Assembly (NCBI GenBank): GCA_002470465.1
Contig: DKMD01000012.1
Span: 62,001 to 126,000 of the forward strand
Reading direction: 5' to 3'
Source of the DNA: Pluralibacter sp. UBA7423
GTDB taxonomy: Bacteria; Pseudomonadota; Gammaproteobacteria; Enterobacterales; Enterobacteriaceae
Length of the DNA stretch: 64,000 nucleotides
In this document: positions 25,595 to 33,987 of the stretch, piece after piece
Layout: the number at the start of each line of letters is the position of its first letter
How positions within the stretch are numbered: the first letter of the stretch is position 1
Program-made: the position numbers and the translations under genes
The notes under the pieces: model-generated
The model's database searches: none
What the model saw: the letters and a program-made list of their open reading frames with translations, nothing else
What the model was told of the DNA's origin: nothing

Positions 25595-27100
25595 ATGGCT
25601 ATTTTTCATCTGGATTTTAAAATTGTGAAACGTTCTGAAGGTAGGTCTTCCGTTGCGAAAGCTGCCTATCACGCTCGTTGCAGAATCACAGATGAAAGAA
25701 CAGGTGATACGTATGATTATAGCCACCGTAATGATTTATACGGGCATTTCATATTAGCACCCGTTAATGCGCCTCAATATATTGTAAAAGACTCCACAGC
25801 ATTGTGGAATGAAGTAGAACGAGTTGAGCGTCAAAGTAATGGTCAAACATCCCGTTATTTTGATGTCGCCATTCCTGCCGCGTTAAACAATGATGACAAG
25901 AAAAAACTTGTCCTTGAATACTGCCAGAAAAATTTCGTTGATAAAGGCATGATTGCCGATATCGCTTTCCATGATCTTGATAGTGATAATCCTCATGCTC
26001 ACGTTATGTTGACCTTAAAAACCATAGGCCCGGAAGGTTTTGGTAAAAAGGAAAGAAGCTGGAACGACAGAAAAATGTCTATTTATTGGCGTGAATCATG
26101 GGCATCTATGGCTAACAGCTACCTTGCTGCCGCTGGTTCTTCGGAACGTATTGACCATCGTTCTCTCCAAGCCCAGCATGATGAAGCATTAGAGAAAGCG
26201 GCGGTTGCTCTGGATAATGAAGAAAAAGCGCTATGGCTTGCCAAGGCCGCTGAAACAAACCGCCCTGCAATGAAACGTATCCACAGTGCCAAATGGCGTA
26301 GTAAAGCTGCTCAGGAGCAAAGAGCCGCAGAACAGGCTGTTCGTGATGCTGCTAAACAAGAAGCGGTTGAAGTCTATAAGACCTTCAGCGAACTTGACCT
26401 TGAAATCGTCGTTGATGTCAGAAGCTTCACTGTAGCTGTTCTTGCCGAACCAGAACAAATTGTATTACCTAAAACACGCTCCGGTTCTTCTGCCAGTGAA
26501 CCGCAAAGACCTGTGCTGGTAGCCCCGGCACCTCATACTCGTATGCGTGGCGTTAAATCCTATCGTGATAAATCCAAAGTAAGTAAGGTTGTTGCTGGTA
26601 AGAAACCATCTGTCAGTATTTCTGATTCTGGAACAAATACAATCCTGAAAACATCCCCCTCTCAAAACCAAAACAGGGCATCCAGAAGCGCCCCTGAACG
26701 TGTTAAGAGGAAACAAGCTATTCCGCGTAAGGATAATATCTTTAAACGCTTTACAGCCCTTTTGGTTGATTTTATCAGGGGTAAATTTTTATGGGCTAAA
26801 ACAGGCAAAACTAAAGTTGATATTATCAGTAAGGAACATGATAAACGCATTGCTGAAAATTATGCATTTGACGAAGTATTAGGTCATCCTGTTCCACGTG
26901 CTGAATATGAGAAACGATCTAAGTTTAACCAAGATGACTACAAACCAACACCGGATGAGATCAACCGTTTCCCAAGTCGCCCTAAAAATGGACTACCTGA
27001 ACGCGATCATGGTATGGATCTCACGCAGCCTATGCCATTCCACTCTATTGCTGATAAATCACCGCATCCTAAATTCACGCCTAAAAATACAAAGCGATGA
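25595..27100 (+). CDS. MobA/MobL-family (MobQ) relaxase
   Basis: Nicks oriT and pilots the transferred strand during mobilization. 501 residues. The relaxase domain occupies ~1-200: AIFHLDFKIVKRSEGRSSV start, catalytic tyrosine in KAAYHARCR, and the metal-binding HxH in NPHAHVMLTL. The C-terminal half is lysine- and serine-rich and of unknown function, with no primase or helicase motif. It lies alone rightward, downstream of the hairpin-rich putative oriT. No coupling protein is present nearby. Confidence 0.88.
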   Translation: MAIFHLDFKIVKRSEGRSSVAKAAYHARCRITDERTGDTYDYSHRNDLYGHFILAPVNAPQYIVKDSTALWNEVERVERQSNGQTSRYFDVAIPAALNNDDKKKLVLEYCQKNFVDKGMIADIAFHDLDSDNPHAHVMLTLKTIGPEGFGKKERSWNDRKMSIYWRESWASMANSYLAAAGSSERIDHRSLQAQHDEALEKAAVALDNEEKALWLAKAAETNRPAMKRIHSAKWRSKAAQEQRAAEQAVRDAAKQEAVEVYKTFSELDLEIVVDVRSFTVAVLAEPEQIVLPKTRSGSSASEPQRPVLVAPAPHTRMRGVKSYRDKSKVSKVVAGKKPSVSISDSGTNTILKTSPSQNQNRASRSAPERVKRKQAIPRKDNIFKRFTALLVDFIRGKFLWAKTGKTKVDIISKEHDKRIAENYAFDEVLGHPVPRAEYEKRSKFNQDDYKPTPDEINRFPSRPKNGLPERDHGMDLTQPMPFHSIADKSPHPKFTPKNTKR

Positions 27101-27229
27101 AAGAGCATTAAGTTCATATTGAATCATTGCCCCTCCAAATAAATATTTCGAATTTCATTCCTTAATGAATTTGACAAATCAAATGGATGCAAGTATTTGT
27201 TTTTCAATTCCACTTACAAAGGAAATTTT

Positions 27230-27499
27230 ATGCTTACAGAAAAACAGAGGCAAGAGATAATATTTCTCGCCGTTATTCAATGCAAACATGCCTGTACTCT
27301 ACATTTTGTTGGGGAATGCAATATATCTATAAATGATGATAAATTTATGGATATGATATTATTTTTGATTAACAATCCTTCAATCTATTCTACAGTCTGT
27401 CCTCAGGATGTTTTTGAATATGAAATGGAATATGAACCGATAACCTATGATGAAATCAGGCTGGCTCTGAACCAGCCATTACGCCATTTAATAGAATAA
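27230..27499 (+). CDS. Hypothetical protein
   Basis: 89 residues, unrecognised. AAAGGAAA six bases before the ATG supports translation. It contains QCKHACTLHF and acidic stretches (FEYEMEYEP). It follows the relaxase on the same strand after ~130 bp and ends convergently with the next gene. Confidence 0.55.
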   Translation: MLTEKQRQEIIFLAVIQCKHACTLHFVGECNISINDDKFMDMILFLINNPSIYSTVCPQDVFEYEMEYEPITYDEIRLALNQPLRHLIE

Positions 27500-27500
27500 A

Positions 27501-28361
27501 TCATGGTATTATTGATTGTGCAAGATCTAACATTCTTTTTTGGACTCGTATGTAATTATCAAAAATATTGTTATCAACCACAATGATCTGTTGATATAAA
27601 ACAACACCATCCTCTGGATTTTCTTTATACCCAATCTCTGCAATATTTAGCTTGATAGTTTGTTTTTTGTCTTCCGCATCAATTTTATGGTCAGAGAAAA
27701 ACAAAATAATTTTATTTCCTTTCATATTGTTTTTTCTTCCGATATAACCAAATCCATTACATATAAATTGATTGGAGTTTTTATTTATTTCATTAACTAT
27801 TTTACTACTGACTTGACAGTTATACAGATCCTGTGCCTCGGTCATATATAAGAATCCATAAGGAATATTGAATAAAGTCATTGCTCTATATGTATGTCCT
27901 TTATTCAAAACGAAGTCATTTAGCATTTCTTCAATAACAATATCGCTGAATTTTATTCCCGTGACTGTCTTCATTATTGCGACAACCAAATCAAAATGCT
28001 CGCGTAATTTACTTCTTATTTTCTCGGATAATCCATTTTGTGAAGAACTTCTTCTAACCTTAGCATCCATTCTTTCTGGATTCCTGAGATAACAGTCATC
28101 ATATTCAGATTGATTGTAATCTGCGAGATCCTTTACGTTATACTTAACATGCATAGCATACAGCGTTCCAGAAATCCTCTCGCTACTATTTTTATTCACC
28201 AGCCGTACCGGGTTTTTACACGCAGGGCATATTGCATATGAAGCATTTTCTCGATTAAAAACCTGAATGTATGGATATGACCGTTTAGTTATCTCATCAT
28301 AATTTTTTTGAGTGAGTTTATTTGGATAATCAGGATCATTAATAACACCAAACACAAACAT
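27501..28361 (-). CDS. Hypothetical protein with an N-terminal CPxC
   Basis: 286 residues, unrecognised. Near residue 45, ICPACKNPVRLV resembles half of a zinc-binding site, with a His in AMHVKY; the rest is mixed alpha/beta with no motif I can name. AAGGAGTTTTTAT lies before the ATG. It stands alone, convergent with the small gene on its left. Confidence 0.6.
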   Translation of the reverse strand: MFVFGVINDPDYPNKLTQKNYDEITKRSYPYIQVFNRENASYAICPACKNPVRLVNKNSSERISGTLYAMHVKYNVKDLADYNQSEYDDCYLRNPERMDAKVRRSSSQNGLSEKIRSKLREHFDLVVAIMKTVTGIKFSDIVIEEMLNDFVLNKGHTYRAMTLFNIPYGFLYMTEAQDLYNCQVSSKIVNEINKNSNQFICNGFGYIGRKNNMKGNKIILFFSDHKIDAEDKKQTIKLNIAEIGYKENPEDGVVLYQQIIVVDNNIFDNYIRVQKRMLDLAQSIIP

Positions 28362-28606
28362 AAAAACTCCTTATAAAAAAACATAAATTTCCATGTTGAT
28401 TATAGGCCTATCTTCTTCAAGGATCTACCATTACAGATCACGAAAAATACACAAGATTCATTGCATGGTTCTCATGTCATCCAGAAAATCTAATAGATTA
28501 AAGCTAAAACCACCCGGCTACAGAGAATAATAAAATACTCTTTTAAATCCTCCGTCAGTTATGTATATTACCAAGATAAATAATCTCACTCAACTAAGGA
28601 CGGGCG

Positions 28607-29098
28607 TTGTTAACGATTGCCGAAATCCAAAAAGAAGCGACAGAGTTTCGAAAATTGATCGAGATCTGTGACAAAAAGAACACCAGCCTTGTTATAGACT
28701 GTTTTCCTGTTATGAGTTGTAAACTTTCTTCGATGCTTCTTTCGTATCATCTTCTGAAATTATGGCCTGATCTCTTAATAAAAGGTGTGAGTGCTGCTAC
28801 AGGTAAGAATGGTCAAATAACTCACTACTGGCTTGAGATTGATGATATTGTGATTGATATAACAGGAGATCAATATAACATTATTTCTGATAAGGAACTT
28901 AATAAAAAGATTATAAATAGCAGACCCTTTCCAGCCATTCATGTTTCGCATAAGAAAGAAAGTTATCTGTTTGAAATATTCAAGGTAAAGGAAGAGGAAT
29001 ATCTGGCTTCAGGATTCCCAACTATTGGAAATGATTTTATTGAAGAAATGGAATATGGACACACCCAGTTAATGCGCTACAAACCTATTGGTAAATGA
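28607..29098 (+). CDS. Hypothetical protein with papain-like triad residues
   Basis: 163 residues starting at TTG with AAGGA about seven bases upstream. DCFPVMSCKLSS, then THYWLEIDDIVIDITGDQYN, gives Cys, His and Asp in the order and context of transglutaminase-like or papain-like enzymes. The function is unknown; a peptidase or amidase cargo enzyme is possible. It is monocistronic. Confidence 0.6.
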   Translation: MLTIAEIQKEATEFRKLIEICDKKNTSLVIDCFPVMSCKLSSMLLSYHLLKLWPDLLIKGVSAATGKNGQITHYWLEIDDIVIDITGDQYNIISDKELNKKIINSRPFPAIHVSHKKESYLFEIFKVKEEEYLASGFPTIGNDFIEEMEYGHTQLMRYKPIGK

Positions 29099-29163
29099 TT
29101 TTTATATAAATGAATAAACCACTACCAATTAATATCTTGGTGGTGGTTTATCAGTTTTATCGA

Positions 29164-29439
29164 TTACATCCTTCGCCTGAACACAACATTATCAGAGAAA
29201 ATTGCCTTACCTGCGACAAACCCAACAGCCGCAATGATTGGTAGGCTGATAGTAGCCCCTGCCATTCCTGCAGACATTCCGATCAGTATAGACAGGCCGA
29301 AGGTCAATAATATAACCACGAAAGCATACCAGCCGGGGTAGGCTCCATATAAAACAGTTGCCATGCAGCCAGTACAGACATGAACACCACGTTGACTCTC
29401 TTTTAGGCAAAATGGACACTTGATGGTATTGTTTTCCAT
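29164..29439 (-). CDS. Zinc-ribbon membrane protein
   Basis: 91 residues. Two CxxC pairs (CPFCLKES and CTGCMA) form a small zinc ribbon at ~8-28, followed by two hydrophobic segments (FVVILLTFGLSILIGMSAG and ISLPIIAAVGFVAGKAIF). AAGGAGCAAATC precedes the ATG. It lies 10 bp after a lipoprotein gene on the same strand, so the two are probably co-transcribed. Role unknown. Confidence 0.7.
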   Translation of the reverse strand: MENNTIKCPFCLKESQRGVHVCTGCMATVLYGAYPGWYAFVVILLTFGLSILIGMSAGMAGATISLPIIAAVGFVAGKAIFSDNVVFRRRM

Positions 29440-29449
29440 GATTTGCTCC

Positions 29450-29985
29450 TTAATTGGCTTTCCAGCCGTTGCTGGTTTTAAAAAGATTCATGGCACCATC
29501 AGCAGGTCCGTTCATCCCTTTCACACCAGAGAACGCGCTTTTGTCTAGCCATGATGGAACATCAGTTAACTTCCATGTATAGGTGACGCGAATAACTTTC
29601 TGATTACCGTTGCCCGGTTCGGTCCATTCCTTCACCTCATCAACAACCCGGCGACCAATACAAACGCCTTCCTTGGCATCCCAGATTTTGGCTTGTTTAC
29701 CTTCATCTGTTATCCCAAGCGTATTGTTATCCCAGCCTTTAACAAAGGCCATTAAGCCCTGTTCTACGAGACCGTCGAGGATTACAGATCCTGTTCCAGT
29801 CCCTGTTTCATCAAATCGCGGTTTGGAGAGCTGGACAGGGAATGTGACGTCGTTGTTTCGGAGTGAGAAACAGGTTTTTGATTGACCAATCTTCGCATTA
29901 ATCGCTTTCTCAAAGTCGCCTTTCTCACCACACCCCGCCAGAACCAGCGCAGCGCCTGCCATAAGTAAGATTTTTTCATCTTCAT
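29450..29985 (-). pseudogene. Lipoprotein gene with an apparent 1-bp frameshift at its start
   Basis: The mature part (~160 residues, GEKGDFEKAINAKIGQSKTC... to the stop) is intact, as is the lipobox ALVLAGC. The expected basic start MKMKK lies in another frame: ATGAAGATG (29985-29977), then six A, is out of frame with ILLMAGAALVLAGC. One extra A would restore MKMKKILLMAG. As it stands, the in-frame ATG (29992) gives an acidic MEYEDEK leader unlikely to be exported. It is either a real homopolymer deletion, a phase-variable tract or a sequencing error. Confidence 0.6.
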
Positions 29986-29992
29986 ATTCCAT

Positions 29993-30431
29993 CAACGTTA
30001 ATGAACTGACTGTTCGTGGCTGGATTGAAAGGAAAAGAGATCCTACTTCGAAGCGGATCTCACCAGATCCACAAACAGTCTGTTTAACCAATTGATAGAA
30101 TTGAATTATTTTTGTTGTTCGTCATATCGTTTAAATCGATCGATACAAAACAAATAATAGACACAACCTATCAAATAAATAATATCGATCGATATAAACA
30201 ATTAAAACAACGATCAATCAACCGTTTTCAATCGGTAAATGCTATCAATAATTTATTATTGATCTTTTATATCAATTGATTGATGGTCGTGGTCAGCAAT
30301 GGAACGCCACAGTTGGGGGCTTTGGCTGGATGTTCTAAGGGATAAAGGACGAAGCAGCACACAAGGTGTGTTGTGCTGCTTATGTTGGATAGATAATTGA
30401 AAACGCGCTTTAAAGCGAGGATAACTCTATT
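29993..30431. other. Operator-rich non-coding region
   Basis: 440 bp upstream of the lipoprotein gene and beyond the immunity gene's stop. It contains ATCGATCGATA twice (30135-30145, 30184-30194), the palindrome ATCAATAATTTATTATTGAT (30244-30263), ATCAATTGAT (30271-30280), and a hairpin-forming GCAGCACACA/GTGTTGTGCTGC near 30353-30380. No gene is seen. Confidence 0.6.
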
Positions 30432-30686
30432 TCAGAGTTCCCCACCTGATATTTGAAAATCCAAATCTTCTTGGAAAAAGTTTTTATCCAAGATTTTCTC
30501 AATTGCCTTGACCTGTTGGCTGGTAAGATCCCATCCACCGACCCCTGCAGTAAAGTCACTATAGTCTTCATCCGTCCAAACCATGACTTTAGCTATTTCC
30601 GGGAGTTTTTCTTTTGGTATATCGATTTCGAAGACGAGTAGTTCATCTACACGTTCGAAAGCATCAATAGTATAAACAATTGTCAT
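30432..30686 (-). CDS. Putative immunity protein for the PAAR/RNase toxin
   Basis: 84 residues, acidic (many Asp/Glu), typical of nuclease immunity proteins. It contains VMVWTDEDYSDF and GGWDLTSQQVKAIEKIL. Its ATG overlaps the toxin's stop by 4 nt (30683-30686), the usual toxin-immunity coupling. It does not look like the classic colicin E3 immunity protein, so pairing rests on position and size. Confidence 0.7.
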   Translation of the reverse strand: MTIVYTIDAFERVDELLVFEIDIPKEKLPEIAKVMVWTDEDYSDFTAGVGGWDLTSQQVKAIEKILDKNFFQEDLDFQISGGEL

Positions 30687-32245
30687 TTTTCTACCTTTCT
30701 TGTCGGATCTGCTGGTTTAGTTTGCTCACCTGTTATTGGGTCAAATTCACCCAAATGATTGCGCCCTGAACGATCATAAATTTCGACCGTACCGTGTTGT
30801 GAATCCCATTCATAGATACGCCCTTTAGAATCTTTCCATCTTGAACGCAATGATCCCCCGCCCCTAACCGGGGTCCTTTTTTTAGCCGTTTTAGCATCTG
30901 GGAAGGCAGGTAATGGAGGATTTCCCTTTGGAGCCACATGATATTTATGATCAGCATTCAGATAAATATATATCGGTGGAATATCCGATATTGGCAGAAC
31001 AAGAATATAATCAGCAAAATTCTTCTCTTCCGGCGCAGGAGTGGTTGTAGCCTCAATGCTGGTATTTTCTGGCAGCGGATCGACAACTACCGGATTTGGT
31101 ATCCTTACTGGGTTCTGGTTGCCTGTATTTGAAGGAACATTTACACCTGAACTGTCGGGCGTCCAGATAATGGTGATACGCGGATCTTCCTCTGTGGTGA
31201 ACGTATACGCTTTTCGGCTGCTGTCCCACTCCATTCTGCGCACACGCACCATATCTTTACCGGGTGGAGTGTGCCAGCCATGAGGAACAGGATTACCTTT
31301 ATCATCCTGTTCCCATGTATAACGCACACGGCTTGGTGCTTCACGCATTTGCTCCAGTCTCATGCGGTCAATATAGTCCTGTTCGCCGTCATTGAGCCTG
31401 CCGGGCATCATTCCCACTACGATTGCTGCTACCCATGCTCCGGGTCCTGCTGCAGCTATTTCTCCAAGAGTTGCCCCCCGAACAGCCCACGTTCCTGATG
31501 TAATGGCATTTCCACCAAGCAGGGTAAGAACACTGGCACCTTCAACAGCCATCTGAGCGTTAGCAGCACTTGTTGCTGCGGCTGTTGCCCGCTGGTATTC
31601 GACTTCCTCATGATTACCGAACCACCATTTATACAGGGCGCTTCGTTTCTTTGGCTCTGGAATATCTTCAGCAGGCTTCTTCTTCTTAGCAGTCTGGGCG
31701 TGCTGGACAACATCATTATCTGATGCAGGGTCGGCAGGTGGTACAGCCTGATAAAATGCCATCGCAGCGAAATTGGTATGAGGCTCCTGATCTACTCCGG
31801 CATCATTACAACCTTCACCCCGAAGGCAGGATTTAGCGAATACCCGATTGCGGTCACGTTCTTCAGCCAGTCGCTTTTCTTCTGCTTGTCTCTCTGCAAC
31901 TACTCTGGCTGCGTGTTCTTCCCTTGCGATATCAACGGGATCTCTGCCCCTCCCCATCCATTGGCCCGCCGGGGCTATTACACGATTTGTGCCACGAGGA
32001 CAGCCACAACTGACTTCAGAGCCGTCCATTGCAACAGCTTTTCCGAAGAATTCAACCCGCGATTCGCCATTAATAATCCGTCCCGGTTCTCCACATTTCG
32101 GACAGGGCGTGGTCATATCTCCCACCCGGACTATCCGGCGATCAAACTCGCTGTCATTTATGGAGGCAATACATCTTGCCCCGGTCGTCGTTTTATCATT
32201 TTCAAAAGCCTGCCCGCGTCCATAATTTTCTGTGCGATATCCCAT
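30683..32245 (-). CDS. PAAR/S-type pyocin protein with a colicin E3-type ribonuclease domain
   Basis: 520 residues. The N-terminal PAAR-like region is VRVGDMTTPCPKCGEPG to CGCPRGTNRVIAP (~35-95). A hydrophobic Ala/Gly-rich segment follows (~225-285), then a pyocin S-type middle region (~300-390). The C-terminal ~90 residues match colicin E3/cloacin 16S rRNA ribonucleases: KGRIYEWDSQHGTVEIYD keeps the Asp-x-x-His-x-x-x-Glu of the E3 active site, and FDPITGEQTKPADPTRK keeps the late Arg. Predicted to be delivered by a type VI system and to cleave 16S rRNA at the decoding site. No T6SS genes are in the window. Confidence 0.86.
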   Translation of the reverse strand: MGYRTENYGRGQAFENDKTTTGARCIASINDSEFDRRIVRVGDMTTPCPKCGEPGRIINGESRVEFFGKAVAMDGSEVSCGCPRGTNRVIAPAGQWMGRGRDPVDIAREEHAARVVAERQAEEKRLAEERDRNRVFAKSCLRGEGCNDAGVDQEPHTNFAAMAFYQAVPPADPASDNDVVQHAQTAKKKKPAEDIPEPKKRSALYKWWFGNHEEVEYQRATAAATSAANAQMAVEGASVLTLLGGNAITSGTWAVRGATLGEIAAAGPGAWVAAIVVGMMPGRLNDGEQDYIDRMRLEQMREAPSRVRYTWEQDDKGNPVPHGWHTPPGKDMVRVRRMEWDSSRKAYTFTTEEDPRITIIWTPDSSGVNVPSNTGNQNPVRIPNPVVVDPLPENTSIEATTTPAPEEKNFADYILVLPISDIPPIYIYLNADHKYHVAPKGNPPLPAFPDAKTAKKRTPVRGGGSLRSRWKDSKGRIYEWDSQHGTVEIYDRSGRNHLGEFDPITGEQTKPADPTRKVEK

Positions 32246-32248
32246 TGG

Positions 32249-32746
32249 TTACACTCCGGGGGTAACCAAAAAATCGTCCGGCAGCATCGCACCTTCCCGG
32301 ACGATCATTATATTACTTCCCTGTGGAGTGCTGATAATTTCATCACCATTATCCAGTATGCTGCCAACCAGAGCCACACCTTGCCCATTCAGTCTGTTAC
32401 GATTTCCCGCACTGCTGACAATGCGGGCGTGGCTACCGTCAGGATAAGAAACCGTACAGCCTTCAGTCAGAACACTCGCCCAGACTCCATTTTTCAGACG
32501 GATTTTGCGTCCTTTCCCCGAATCAGGATTAAACTCATCACCCGTTCCACCGTTCCGGGTCAGACATCCTGCTACAGCCGGTCGGTAAATGGCAATAATC
32601 GGATGCTGGCGACGGGATGCTTCCTGCTCTGCAACCAACACACGGACTTCATCATCCAACTCTGCCAGCTCTTCCGCTGTAAACGAGGATTGATTCAGTC
32701 TTGCCAGCAGTTCCGGGGTCAGTTCATTGTCGTATTGGCTCTCCAT
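32249..32746 (-). CDS. PAAR-like protein preceding the toxin
   Basis: 165 residues. The first ~50 are helical and acidic (ELTPELLARLNQSSFTAEEL). The rest carries Gly-rich beta repeats reminiscent of PAAR spikes (AGCLTRNGGTGDEF; SHARIVSSAGNRN; GVALVGSILDNGDEIIST). Its stop is 3 bp from the toxin ATG, so the two are coupled, and it may act as a spike or adaptor for toxin loading. The family assignment is tentative. Confidence 0.55.
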   Translation of the reverse strand: MESQYDNELTPELLARLNQSSFTAEELAELDDEVRVLVAEQEASRRQHPIIAIYRPAVAGCLTRNGGTGDEFNPDSGKGRKIRLKNGVWASVLTEGCTVSYPDGSHARIVSSAGNRNRLNGQGVALVGSILDNGDEIISTPQGSNIMIVREGAMLPDDFLVTPGV

Positions 32747-32940
32747 TCCATTTTCCCTGTCATATTTGTGGTTAAGTTGATGTAATACTAACCGATTTGC
32801 AATTTGACTTAAAAGCGATGTTTGTCATGAAGTTATAAAAAACCAACGATAAAACCAACAATGATGACGTATTCAGATCAGGGCATTAATGAATTTACGA
32901 TCACTTTACTTATCCCGTAGAGTTCAGAAAATAACCTTCT

Positions 32941-33147
32941 TTAGCTGTTTATCATTTGTTCTCTGTCCAAATCACCGTCAGCTTCTGGCAGGAAGTAATA
33001 ACCGTAATCTTTAATGCAGATGCTTTCACCACTTTCCAGCGTGAGGTTTATTCCTTTTTCATTTTCCTCCATGTTGGTGATCAAACAGGTCATAAAGGGA
33101 ATGTTTTCTTTCGCTTTAAAGATGTTTATTATTTTTATAGCTTTCAT
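32941..33147 (-). CDS. Hypothetical small protein
   Basis: 68 residues, unrecognised. A strong AAGGAGGAG lies 6-7 bases before the ATG, which is the main support. It contains NIPFMTCLITNMEEN and an acidic end (EADGDLDREQ). It stands alone between the PAAR operon and the iteron/hairpin region. Confidence 0.55.
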   Translation of the reverse strand: MKAIKIINIFKAKENIPFMTCLITNMEENEKGINLTLESGESICIKDYGYYFLPEADGDLDREQMINS

Positions 33148-33371
33148 TGTATGCTCCTCCTTATCTTATATAAAAAATACCATTTCCTGTTGAAGAAAAT
33201 CCAATTTAACTTACCCTTCAGAACAGGTTTACTGCCTGTTTATTACTCTCTTTTGAAAAGATATTTATCTTATGAGCTAACGCTCATGTGCTGCCGCACG
33301 GCTACGCCCTGACGCTGATATCCAATGGGATTTAATGGCTAACACATTTTCCATTATTTAATTGCATATGG

Positions 33372-33405
33372 AAAGGATCCTTTTACCGAAGGTCAGATCC
33401 TTTTT
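33372..33405. terminator. Terminator-like hairpin
   Basis: AAAGGATC pairs with GATCCTTT around a 16-nt loop, followed by TTTTT. No rightward gene precedes it, so it may end an untranslated RNA or read-through. Confidence 0.5.
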
Positions 33406-33450
33406 CGATATATAGCATTTATTCTTAAGTTTACAGAAAAAAATATCCGC

Positions 33451-33628
33451 AGCAGCACTTCGTGATTGTCCAAAACAATCACATTGCTGAAACAGGGTTC
33501 ATCCCTGTTAATGATGGATTTATCCATAAAGAATTGCGGCGTAGCCGCTATAACGAAGAGGAAAAACAATTGTATATTTACTAATAAATCAGCAGCGCTT
33601 CGTGATTGTATAAAACAATCACTTGCTG
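33451..33628. repeat. Two direct copies of a GTGATTGT/ACAATCAC hairpin
   Basis: AGCAGCACTTC and AGCAGCGCTTC each lead into GTGATTGT-5nt-ACAATCAC (33462-33482 and 33602-33622) and end in TTGCTG. Between them are AACAGGG/CCCTGTT (33491-33509), ATGGATTTATCCAT (33514-33527) and GCGGC/GCCGC (33536-33548). Confidence 0.75.
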
Positions 33629-33765
33629 TCCATAACATCAAGTAAAAACAAAGCAGAAAAATAGACGGTGCCATTTAACCGGCACACTACCCGTTAAGGT
33701 TATTAAACATATTATAGTATTAAGGAGGCGTAACCTATTATATTTAAAAGATATTTCACGGAAAA

Positions 33766-33847
33766 AGTTTCCTGTACGGAAACTTAAGTTTCTTCTGTGG
33801 AAACCGAAGTTTCCTGTACGGAAACCAAAATTTCTTCTGTGGAAACT
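33766..33847. repeat. Four palindromic iterons at 21-22-bp spacing
   Basis: Units start at 33766, 33787, 33809 and 33830 and alternate between AGTTTCCTGTACGGAAAC and AGTTTCTTCTGTGGAAAC types, all TTTC...GGAAAC. The 21-22-bp period puts them on one face of the helix, as for initiator-binding iterons. They lie 140-220 bp before the RepL-like gene. Confidence 0.8.
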
Positions 33848-33927
33848 TTCTTATAGTTAAAATTACCAGAAAGAAGTGAACGCCATTTCGCAAAAGTGTA
33901 TTATTTTTCCTTTTTTCACATTTATTT

Positions 33928-33957
33928 TTGACAAAAGTATATGCTGCATTATATAAA
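33928..33957 (+). promoter_or_regulatory. Promoter of the RepL-like gene
   Basis: TTGACA (33928-33933) and TATAAA (33952-33957) with 18-bp spacing, or TATATA at 16 bp. Confidence 0.55.
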
Positions 33958-33987
33958 ATAAACATAATAACAATAAAAGGATAACCG

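Larger units (their letters stand above)
33148..33987. other. 840-bp non-coding region, candidate replication origin
   Basis: No convincing gene. From left to right it holds several short hairpins (33272-33308), a terminator-like hairpin (33372-33405), two copies of a 38-bp hairpin repeat (33451-33628), four phased iterons (33766-33847) and the promoter of the RepL-like gene (33928-33957). Confidence 0.6.

Noticed and set aside
30683..32746. Type VI secretion locus
   Set aside because: Only PAAR-like and toxin/immunity genes are present. No tss genes, Hcp or VgrG.
31778..32785. 335-codon rightward frame opposite the PAAR genes
   Set aside because: It crosses two real leftward genes and has no ribosome-binding site or domain. 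The E3-type ribonuclease on the other strand is decisive.
33766..33847. CRISPR array (iterons)
   Set aside because: Units are 16-18 bp with 3-5-bp gaps, far too short for repeats with spacers.
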